Of a stretch of DNA of 6,975 nucleotides, positions 1 through 5,909 are shown piece after piece (within the stretch, counting starts at the first letter, position 1; the number at the start of each line of letters is the position of its first letter). The position numbers were made by a program, and so were the translations under genes. The DNA comes from Candidatus Mcinerneyibacteriota bacterium (GTDB taxonomy: Bacteria > AUK180 > JAQVHJ01): contig DAOVMD010000161.1 of assembly GCA_030630935.1 (NCBI GenBank), positions 1 through 6,975 on the forward strand, written 5' to 3'. Below the pieces are notes generated by a model that was given only the letters and a program-made list of their open reading frames with translations, was not told the origin of the DNA and searched no databases.

Positions 1-35
1 ATAAACAATCTCCTTACCTGTTTGTCAGTTACCAT
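1..35 (-). CDS. Start of IS21-family transposase IstA (partial, 11 complete codons)
   Basis: Only the first codons are inside the window. They start at the ATG at 33-35 and read MVTDKQVRRLF before the left edge. This opening resembles the N-terminus of many IS21-family IstA transposases, which then continue into a helix-turn-helix that recognises the terminal repeats and a DDE catalytic domain. Neither of those can be seen here. The start is supported by AGGAGG (43-48) seven bases upstream. The identification rests on a short peptide from memory plus the repeat structure of the flanking terminus. Another transposase type, or a truncated copy, cannot be excluded. Confidence 0.68.
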   Translation of the reverse strand, partial: MVTDKQVRRLF

Positions 36-42
36 ATCCAAA

Positions 43-48
43 CCTCCT
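43..48 (-). promoter_or_regulatory. Shine-Dalgarno of the IstA-like gene
   Basis: The minus strand reads AGGAGG, a consensus Shine-Dalgarno, seven bases before the ATG at 33-35. It fixes the start of a gene of which only 35 bases are visible. It is the strongest ribosome binding site in the window. Confidence 0.8.
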
Positions 49-66
49 ATTATGGGTAATTTGAAT

Positions 67-96
67 ATGATAACATAAATTACCAAAATCCGGTAA
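67..96 (-). promoter_or_regulatory. Possible promoter for the IS transposase (weak)
   Basis: On the minus strand TATCAT (67-72) differs from the -10 consensus by one base. It lies 18 bases after TTACCG (91-96), which matches only three of six -35 positions. The -35 lies inside the inner terminal repeat, which would allow transposase binding to repress its own promoter; that is inference. In AT-rich DNA such matches arise easily. Confidence 0.25.
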
Positions 97-132
97 CTTT
101 AATTGACACCAACCGGTAATTCTAATTGTCGC
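90..132 (-). repeat. Two tandem imperfect 20-bp terminal repeats of the insertion sequence
   Basis: On the plus strand, 90-109 reads CCGGTAACTTTAATTGACAC and 113-132 reads CCGGTAATTCTAATTGTCGC. They match at 16 of 20 positions in direct orientation, with start points 23 bases apart, about two helical turns. A weaker third match, GGTAATTTGAAT, sits at 55-66. The TTACC (80-84) and GGTAA (92-96) pair also makes a short inverted repeat overlapping the inner copy. Direct repeats of this kind are the usual transposase-binding sites at IS21-family ends. Confidence 0.7.
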
Positions 133-665
133 TAATCACTTGTTGCATTATCGGTTGTTAAGATAAATGGCGCTTCCGGTCGTAACACTCTATTAATCTC
201 ATTTAACATAAAGACTGGATTCTCTGTAAGATGTTCAATTACTTCAAATGAAAGAATTAAATCAAAAGAGTTATCCTCAAAGGGATATTTTTCCTTTTCA
301 AGATTAAAATTGAAATACTCAATGAAGAATTCTTTTTCCTTTTAATCGAATATAATATTTTCACGAGAAGTTTTTTCATATGAAGTTAAATTTAAAGGCA
401 AACCATTTAAAACTATATCGCAATCCAGAAAAATCTTTAGAAGTATCCCCAGATGAAATGGGAATGCTCCCAGGTCTAAGATTTTCATTCCCGGTTTCAG
501 AAATTTCTCAAGGATTTTTAATGTAAATAGATATCTATCCAAATGAAATTCCAGGTACTCCTTCTGTTCAGAGATTTTATGTGTTTTGTTTTCAAATTTA
601 TATTCGATACTTAATAAGGTATCCAGGAGAATTTTCCGATTAATTTTTTGATTGAAAATGATCAT
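132..665 (-). pseudogene. Class I SAM-dependent methyltransferase, broken by an in-frame stop and truncated by an insertion sequence
   Basis: An intact start (ATG 663-665, AAGGA at 673-677) opens a 107-codon frame that ends at TAA (342-344). The same frame then continues for 69 more sense codons. Before the stop lies SAM-binding motif I, KILDLGAFPFHLGILL (residues 61-76). After the stop come PFEDNSFDLILSFEVIEHL and RVLRPEAPFILTTDN, which are the later conserved blocks of a class I (Methyltransf_11/23-like) methyltransferase. Both halves therefore belong to one gene, and a single Lys AAA to TAA change would explain the break. The frame finally ends at TAG (132-134), which appears to come from the insertion sequence joined at about 138, so the C-terminus is lost. 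Substrate unknown; relatives often act on glycans, lipids or small molecules. It begins on the base after the lnt stop codon. The N-terminal 107-residue piece alone lacks much of the Rossmann fold and is unlikely to be active. Confidence 0.88.
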
Positions 666-2231
666 TTAAAATTCCTTTTCTGGTTTTTCCTTTTTAATAA
701 AAACATAAATATTCATACCTATAAAAAGAAAGATTGTTAAGAAAGAAAATAAAAATGGGTATTTTGAAAAGAATGTTTTTAGATTATATATTTCAACAGT
801 ATCACATATAACTCCTTTTATATCAATACCTAATTTTTGTTGGATTCCTCCTTTCCCATTAACAATTAAGGATACACCATTATTTGCAGATTTAACCACG
901 GGGCACTTAGTTTCAGCAGCTCTAAATACAGCAAATGCAATATCCTGTAACGGTCCTGCGGAATACCCATACCAGACATTATTTGTAACATTTGTAATTA
1001 TGTTACAATCATTTCTAATATATCTTGTGACTTCTTCCGGGAATATAATCTCATAACAAACCAGGACACTTATTTTGAATTTATCATCCAAATCAAATAC
1101 AGTATATTCTTCTCCGGGAGTGAAGTCGAGGAGTATGTCGGTATATTTTTTAAATGGTACCAGGAGTTTCCTAAATGGAATAAATTCCCCAAAAGGAACC
1201 AGGTGCCTTTTAAAATAGAAATCAGGACCAACATCCTTATAAATATATGCAGCACCATTCTTGAGGATATAATTATAAGTTGTATAATCTTTATAATAAT
1301 CTTCATTTCCCACTATAAAAGCAGTATTATATTTTTTAGATAGATTTCTAATTTTTCTCACTTTTATTTTATCATATCGAAGTGGATATCTTAATGATGT
1401 TTCAGGCCAGACAATTAATTTTGTTCCGGGTAACTTCATCATTATCTCTTCTGACTGCCGCAAATACACATTGAAGTTTTTATTATAGAATCGAGGGTTA
1501 TCCTTAATTTCGGGGTAGAGACAGGGTTGAATTGCTCCAACTGCAATTTCACGTGTTGGTTTTAAAGTTTGTATTCTAATAAAGCCATAGCCATAAAGCA
1601 GGATGAAGATAGTTATCAGAATTAGGGATAGATGAATTCTCATTTGTTTTTTAGAAGTTGAAATGACAAAATAAAATAGATACCCTATTAAAAATATTAC
1701 CCCGCTGAAAAAGTATGGACCTACAATATCTGAAATTTGAATGAAATAAATATTAAGATATTGTGAATACTCCAAACCTAACCATGGGAATCCTGAAACA
1801 ATGTGTCCTTTAATAAATCCGAGAACACACCATAATAAAGGTAATAAAATCAGTTTCTTTATCGTACTAAGGTTTTTATAAAGAGATGCAAAAAACGAGA
1901 ATATTCCCCAGTAAAGGGCAAGATAAATTACCATAAGATTAATGATTCCAAATGAAATTAAAATCGGAATCATCCCATATTCATGAAGTGTTGAGATTAA
2001 CCAGTAGAAACTTAAGAGGTTAATAAAATAACCAATTGTTAATCCGAGTAAAAAAGCCTTGAACTTTGTTTGATTTCTCATTAAATAAAAAAATGAAATA
2101 GGCCAAAGGAAAGCTGTAATGTGCCCGAGTAATGGGATATTCGCTTTGAAAAATATATTTGGAAAACTTAAAATATATAAAATAATTGTAGATAATATAA
2201 GGAATAAATTTTTAAAAAACTTATTTTTCAA
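666..2231 (-). CDS. lnt: Apolipoprotein N-acyltransferase Lnt
   Basis: Integral inner-membrane enzyme that transfers an acyl chain from phospholipid to the N-terminal cysteine of diacylated lipoproteins, the last step of lipoprotein maturation in diderms. The length of 521 residues is normal. Residues 1-220 are a series of hydrophobic helices with the family block GFPWLGLEYSQY (147-158). Residues about 228-480 form the periplasmic nitrilase-fold domain. Its triad is visible: Glu277 in VWPETS, Lys341 in YFKRHLVPFGEFIP (with Glu349), and Cys392 in VLVCYEIIFPE. TNNVWYGYSAGPLQ (415-429) and a final TM helix (about 491-512) follow. The start is TTG (2229-2231). No in-frame ATG lies upstream before a stop at 2250-2252, and the first helix needs this start. 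The only Shine-Dalgarno-like sequence, AAGAGC (2245-2250), is 13 bases away, so translation is probably coupled to the solute-binding gene ending five bases upstream. All catalytic residues are present. Confidence 0.95.
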   Translation of the reverse strand: MKNKFFKNLFLILSTIILYILSFPNIFFKANIPLLGHITAFLWPISFFYLMRNQTKFKAFLLGLTIGYFINLLSFYWLISTLHEYGMIPILISFGIINLMVIYLALYWGIFSFFASLYKNLSTIKKLILLPLLWCVLGFIKGHIVSGFPWLGLEYSQYLNIYFIQISDIVGPYFFSGVIFLIGYLFYFVISTSKKQMRIHLSLILITIFILLYGYGFIRIQTLKPTREIAVGAIQPCLYPEIKDNPRFYNKNFNVYLRQSEEIMMKLPGTKLIVWPETSLRYPLRYDKIKVRKIRNLSKKYNTAFIVGNEDYYKDYTTYNYILKNGAAYIYKDVGPDFYFKRHLVPFGEFIPFRKLLVPFKKYTDILLDFTPGEEYTVFDLDDKFKISVLVCYEIIFPEEVTRYIRNDCNIITNVTNNVWYGYSAGPLQDIAFAVFRAAETKCPVVKSANNGVSLIVNGKGGIQQKLGIDIKGVICDTVEIYNLKTFFSKYPFLFSFLTIFLFIGMNIYVFIKKEKPEKEF

Positions 2232-2236
2232 TTTAA

Positions 2237-3472
2237 TTATTTTAGCTCTTTATAAAACTCATCAAGTGCTTCATTTATTGGAACATTTAAGAAAAAAATC
2301 TTTTCGAGTTTAGATCTTAATATCTTCCTTCCGTTCACCCATTTTTTTGCTTTCGGTTCTTCCTGGAGGTAATCAATTTCTTTGTATAGTTCTCTCAATG
2401 ATGGGTTTTCCTTTAAATGCGCATCAAAGAATGGAACAGTTAAAGCTGATTTTCTACAGGGAAGATAATTTGTTTCCATAACCCATTTTGCAACATTCTC
2501 TGGTTTTAAAAGATAGTTAATAAGTTTAACTGCTGCAGCGGTTTTAGATTTGTTTTTTGATTTAAAAACAATTAAATTTGTCCCGGATAAAATACTTGCT
2601 TTTATTTTTCCCTGTGGAAACGGGGTTAATCCGGAATTAAACTTAATATCATCTTTCATAAACGTTCGGGAAACGCATGATGCGAGGATCATTACTGCTT
2701 TTCCCTGTATGAAATGTTCCTGATAACTTCTATCTTTTGTTAGTTCCATTAAATCATCTTTATGAAGTTGGACAAAAAAATCAATTGCCTTAATCATAAT
2801 TTCTTTATCCTGTATAATTGCCTTGGTATTTTTATCATATATTACACCCTGATTTTGGAGGTACATTGTAGTAATGAACCAAATTGATGGTGCAAAAGAG
2901 AATGGGTAAATAGTTTCTTCCGGGTTATCTTTGTTTAATTCCTTTTTCAAAATTATACAGTATGATTTAAATTCTTCCCAGGTCTTTGGTGGTTTTTCAG
3001 GATCTAACCCTGCTTTTGTAAATAAATCCTTATTATAATATAAAATAGGCATACTTTTATTAAATGGGATTGAATATAATTCTCCGTTAAAAAGATTATT
3101 CCGGTAAAAGATCTCATAAAAATCTTTTTCAGCTCCTTCGAGTTTATTACTTAGAGAAAGTAAAAGATTGTCCGCAATCAACTTATTAGTCCATGCCCCG
3201 AAAGCTTGTGAGATATCCGGAGGTGTACCTGCTGCAATTTCAGATTCTAATCTCTGAAGAAGTTGAGAATACCGTCCCTGATATTTTAAATGAACAGTGA
3301 TATTAGGGTTTTCAGTCTCAAAATTCCTAATTAATTTCTCAAGTGTAACAAGGAGTGGCCCCTGCATAGCATGCCAGAATTCAATTTCAACTTCCTCATC
3401 TTCCTTTGGTCCGCATGAAGTAAAGAGTAATGCAGCAAGTATAAAAATGGTTAAGAATTTAAGTGCTTTCAT
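2237..3472 (-). CDS. UgpB-like family 1 extracellular solute-binding lipoprotein
   Basis: Binding protein of the type that serves ABC importers of sugars or glycerol phosphates, here probably membrane-tethered in the periplasm. Residues 1-19 are a lipoprotein signal peptide ending in FTSC, with Cys20 as the acylated residue; Phe at -3 is looser than the usual Leu. The mature part follows the SBP_bac_1 fold: IEFWHAMQG (30-38), GTPPDI (82-87), then IPFNKSMPILYYNKDLFTKA (135-154) and GLDPEKPPKTWEEF (155-168), which closely resemble UgpB-type proteins. LINYLLKPENVAKW (317-330) and NYLPCRKSAL (335-344) come near the end. The length of 411 residues is typical. The ligand cannot be assigned. The start ATG has AAGGAG (3478-3483) five bases upstream. 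It begins 2 nt after the chemoreceptor-like gene, and no permease or ATPase gene is in the window. It may partner with that receptor or with transporter genes elsewhere. Confidence 0.92.
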   Translation of the reverse strand: MKALKFLTIFILAALLFTSCGPKEDEEVEIEFWHAMQGPLLVTLEKLIRNFETENPNITVHLKYQGRYSQLLQRLESEIAAGTPPDISQAFGAWTNKLIADNLLLSLSNKLEGAEKDFYEIFYRNNLFNGELYSIPFNKSMPILYYNKDLFTKAGLDPEKPPKTWEEFKSYCIILKKELNKDNPEETIYPFSFAPSIWFITTMYLQNQGVIYDKNTKAIIQDKEIMIKAIDFFVQLHKDDLMELTKDRSYQEHFIQGKAVMILASCVSRTFMKDDIKFNSGLTPFPQGKIKASILSGTNLIVFKSKNKSKTAAAVKLINYLLKPENVAKWVMETNYLPCRKSALTVPFFDAHLKENPSLRELYKEIDYLQEEPKAKKWVNGRKILRSKLEKIFFLNVPINEALDEFYKELK

Positions 3473-3474
3473 GA

Positions 3475-5166
3475 TTACTCCTTGGATTGTTTAAATTTTT
3501 TAGTCTTTTCAATGAAGTCTTGAGATATCTTCAGCAACTCCTCTCCATTTATCCTAATATCTTCAAATAGAATTCCTTCCTGAACCATTGAAAGGACATT
3601 ATGGATTCGTTCCTGAGAATTAGATAATGTTTCAATCACAATGTCTGAGTTCTCCACAAGGTCATTTAAGCTCTTTAACTGCTCCTTTACTGACTCGTTA
3701 AGACTTTTAATATTGAAATTCTGACCTGAAACATTACTCGAAAGACTATCAAAATCAACTTGTGCTTCGTCGGTAATTATAACACCCTTATTTACTTTTT
3801 CCAGGACAAGTGACATTGAATTGACAACCGCGTTAATTTTATGTTTCAAGTTATTTATCATTATATTAATTTTCTTTGCACTCTCCTGGGAATCTTCCGA
3901 TAACCGGCTAATCTCTCTCGAAACAACTGCAAAACCCTTACCGTATTGTCCCGCTTTTGCAGCTTCAATTGCTGCATTTAATGCAAGTAGATTAGTTTGC
4001 TCAGAGATATCAGAGATTGTTTCAAGTATTAAATTAATTTTATCTGATAAATAAGACAGCTCTTCAATTTTTGAAGTTGAAGTGATTACCTCATCCTTGA
4101 TATTCGAAATATTAAAGTGGATATTCTTCATCTTATTAATTGTTATATCGGAAAGCTGGACAGTCTTCACTGATGAAAGAAGAAGGACATTTGTCTTTTT
4201 ATTCAACCATGTAGATTTTTCTTTAATTAAGTTTGTTTTCTGTGTAATATTTGCAACTGTTTTGGAACCATGTTTGGAATCTTCATAAACTATCATCATC
4301 TCTTGAGAGATTCTTTGGAGGGTATCAATTACATGTTGTGATTGAGATAATAATTTACGCAAGTAATCGTTAGTTTTTAATACAGATGAATCTAAGATTG
4401 TGAAAAAAGTATGAAATTGTTTAATTAATTTATTAATCATATTTGCCAGATCTTCAAGCTCATCATCTGTATTTATTACTATCCTCTCTTGAAGATTGCC
4501 AGCTAGTACGTTTTCAAGGCGTCTCTGGATTTCTTCAATTGGTTGGAGAATCTTCTCTTCCATCCTGACATTCATTATGAAGATAATTATAAAAACCAAA
4601 ATCATTGATAAGATAACAATTATAATAAAAAACCTATTTAAATTCTTTTGTATATCTTTATATGCTTTAATCTCTTTAGCATAGTAAATTCCCCTGATAT
4701 AAGTAAGATCTTGCCTGATAAAATTTAAACTAATTATTATTGGATTAAATTCCGGGTTACTAGTTTTAATTAAGCGCTTGAGATTATCATAATTATAGTT
4801 TATACTTTTTAAATACTTTTCATAATCCTTTGAGTATCTTGATTTCCATAAAACTTTTTCCAACTCAATAATGTCATTATTTAAGATTGTTAAATTATTC
4901 CGGACTTCTTCGGGAATGTTAACCTTTGAACCTTGTTTATTAGTATAGAGTGCAATGTAAATAAGATGAAGGTCATTATTGTTGTTATCCAGGTTTTTCA
5001 GAATCTCCTGTTTTGTTTCAATCTTCCTTAATGTTACTCCGCTTCGTATAACCTGGATAATATTTAATACAACCAGGAATAAACTCAATATTGAGAATAC
5101 CATAAATGCATATTTGACATCTTTAATAAATTTCTTTCGATGTGTTAGGAAGTACTTAAGTTTCAT
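3475..5166 (-). CDS. Methyl-accepting chemotaxis protein (two-TM receptor with HAMP)
   Basis: Transmembrane chemoreceptor that would control CheA through CheW. TM1 spans about residues 19-40. A mostly helical periplasmic domain of about 138 residues (41-178) follows, in size and character like a four-helix-bundle sensor rather than a Cache domain, though no motif proves this. TM2 is about 179-199. HAMP is about 200-252, with ILQPIEEIQRRL and DDELEDLANMIN. The cytoplasmic coiled-coil hairpin (253-563) carries the signature tip SEQTNLLALNAAIEAAKAG (388-406) then GKGFAVVSREISRLSEDS (409-426). The two arms flanking the tip are about equal, near 155 residues each. There is no CheR/CheB-tethering pentapeptide at the C-terminus (KFKQSKE). 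It overlaps the truA 3' end by 11 nt and is followed after 2 nt by a solute-binding lipoprotein, a plausible ligand-presenting partner. No cheA, cheW or flagellar gene is visible. Membership of the MCP superfamily is certain; taxis versus another output is not. Confidence 0.95.
   Translation of the reverse strand: MKLKYFLTHRKKFIKDVKYAFMVFSILSLFLVVLNIIQVIRSGVTLRKIETKQEILKNLDNNNNDLHLIYIALYTNKQGSKVNIPEEVRNNLTILNNDIIELEKVLWKSRYSKDYEKYLKSINYNYDNLKRLIKTSNPEFNPIIISLNFIRQDLTYIRGIYYAKEIKAYKDIQKNLNRFFIIIVILSMILVFIIIFIMNVRMEEKILQPIEEIQRRLENVLAGNLQERIVINTDDELEDLANMINKLIKQFHTFFTILDSSVLKTNDYLRKLLSQSQHVIDTLQRISQEMMIVYEDSKHGSKTVANITQKTNLIKEKSTWLNKKTNVLLLSSVKTVQLSDITINKMKNIHFNISNIKDEVITSTSKIEELSYLSDKINLILETISDISEQTNLLALNAAIEAAKAGQYGKGFAVVSREISRLSEDSQESAKKINIMINNLKHKINAVVNSMSLVLEKVNKGVIITDEAQVDFDSLSSNVSGQNFNIKSLNESVKEQLKSLNDLVENSDIVIETLSNSQERIHNVLSMVQEGILFEDIRINGEELLKISQDFIEKTKKFKQSKE
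3478..3483 (-). promoter_or_regulatory. Shine-Dalgarno of the solute-binding protein gene
   Basis: AAGGAG on the minus strand lies five bases before the ATG at 3470-3472. It is formed by the last codons of the chemoreceptor gene. It is a strong site, consistent with a binding protein being made in excess over its receptor or transporter. Confidence 0.75.
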
Positions 5167-5902
5167 AATTTATCCTTTGTAAAAAAAGACCATGAGGAGA
5201 AGTTGTTTTACCTGTTAATCCACGCTTTTCCAAATGGAGAATGTTTTTAATCTGTGATTCCGGGAGTTTTCCAGCTCCGATTTCAATCAGGGTTCCCATA
5301 ATTAACCGGATCATATGAGTTAAGAAGCCATTCGCTTTAATCTCAAAAGTAAAACTTTTTGAATCACCGTTAAATTCAATATTTAAAACTTTGCGTATAA
5401 AAGTTTTTGAATCAGAAGAAGATGATGAGAATCCGAAGAAGTTATGTTCTCCTAAGCAATCATCTGCGGCTTTCCGGATTTTTTCAAAATCTAACTCCTT
5501 ATCAAAATAGGAAGTATAATTTCTTTGAAAAACAGAATACTTGGAGATATGTTTCAAATAATAAATATAAGTTCTGCTCACTGCTGAAAACCTGGCGTTA
5601 AAATCACCGTTAATAAACTCAACTGATTTTACGAAAATATCAGTAGGGATTGCAGAATTAAGTGCTTTTTGCACACCAGATTCATGGAAATTCTCACTAA
5701 TATTTGAACTAAAAGAAACTACCTGATTTTCAGCATGAACTCCTGCATCTGTTCTTCCAGCTACAAAAAAATCCTGAGTTTCCGGGAGAACTTTTTTTAA
5801 TCCATTTTTGAATTCACCTTCAACTGTTCGTTTCCCGGGTTGGCTTGCCCAACCCAAAAAACCTGATCCGTCATAAGAAAGAACAATTTTAATTTTTCGC
5901 AT
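5156..5902 (-). CDS. truA: tRNA pseudouridine synthase A (TruA)
   Basis: Cytoplasmic enzyme that isomerises uridines 38, 39 and 40 of the tRNA anticodon stem-loop to pseudouridine, which supports decoding and frame maintenance. The length of 248 residues is standard. The N-terminus has YDGSGFLGWASQP (10-22). The catalytic aspartate is Asp52 in AGRTDAGVHA (48-57). Further family blocks are SRTYIYYL (109-116), GEHNFFGF (151-158), NGFLTHMIRLIMGTLIEIG (191-209) and the C-terminal TTSPHGLFLQRINY (233-246). The ATG start lies 7 nt after the TPR gene. Its best Shine-Dalgarno, AGGA (5916-5919), sits 13 bases upstream inside that gene, farther than ideal, so coupling is likely. Its last 11 nt overlap the chemoreceptor start. 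Nothing in it looks damaged. It is functionally unrelated to its neighbours and probably just a housekeeping member of the transcript. Confidence 0.97.
   Translation of the reverse strand: MRKIKIVLSYDGSGFLGWASQPGKRTVEGEFKNGLKKVLPETQDFFVAGRTDAGVHAENQVVSFSSNISENFHESGVQKALNSAIPTDIFVKSVEFINGDFNARFSAVSRTYIYYLKHISKYSVFQRNYTSYFDKELDFEKIRKAADDCLGEHNFFGFSSSSSDSKTFIRKVLNIEFNGDSKSFTFEIKANGFLTHMIRLIMGTLIEIGAGKLPESQIKNILHLEKRGLTGKTTSPHGLFLQRINYET
5173..5177 (-). promoter_or_regulatory. Shine-Dalgarno of the chemoreceptor gene, inside truA
   Basis: AAGGA on the minus strand lies six bases before the ATG at 5164-5166. It falls in the last codons of truA, fixes the overlapping start, and implies that ribosomes finishing truA are positioned to start the receptor. 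Confidence 0.75.
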
Positions 5903-5909
5903 AAAAAAA

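Larger units (their letters stand above)
1..138 (-). mobile_element. Terminus of an IS21-family-like insertion sequence (partial, continues beyond left edge)
   Basis: This is the transposase-proximal end of an insertion sequence whose body lies outside the window. Seen: on the minus strand the element would begin with TGATTAGCGACAATTAG at position 138, exactly where the methyltransferase reading frame stops resembling its family. Two imperfect 20-bp repeats in the same orientation follow (90-109 and 113-132), then a strong Shine-Dalgarno and a start codon opening into an IstA-like N-terminus. Family knowledge: IS21-type elements begin with 5'-TG, carry several tandem transposase-binding repeats at their ends, and encode istA then istB. 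Inferred: the boundary at 138. It could be a few bases off, because neither the second end nor a target duplication is visible. The element points the same way as the host operon, so operon transcription could run into it. Confidence 0.72.

Noticed and set aside
90-132. Short CRISPR-like direct repeats
   Set aside because: There are only two full imperfect copies with a 3-bp gap, and no spacer-sized intervals. They fit an IS terminus next to a transposase start.
342-344. TAA reassigned as a sense codon or programmed readthrough
   Set aside because: TAA is the normal stop of the other genes here, including truA, lnt and the receptor. No readthrough context is evident, and the gene is also truncated downstream.
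1070-1306. Second minus-strand open frame inside lnt (78 codons)
   Set aside because: It lies in another frame within the strongly conserved Lnt catalytic domain and has no motif or convincing start. It is a shadow frame.
2119-2313. Plus-strand open frame across the lnt start and binding-protein end
   Set aside because: It is antisense to two well-supported genes, with no recognisable domain.
2237-3472. Naming the binding protein ugpB with glycerol-3-phosphate as ligand
   Set aside because: The similarity covers general SBP family 1 blocks. Ligand-contact residues cannot be checked by eye, and no Ugp permease or ATPase gene is present.
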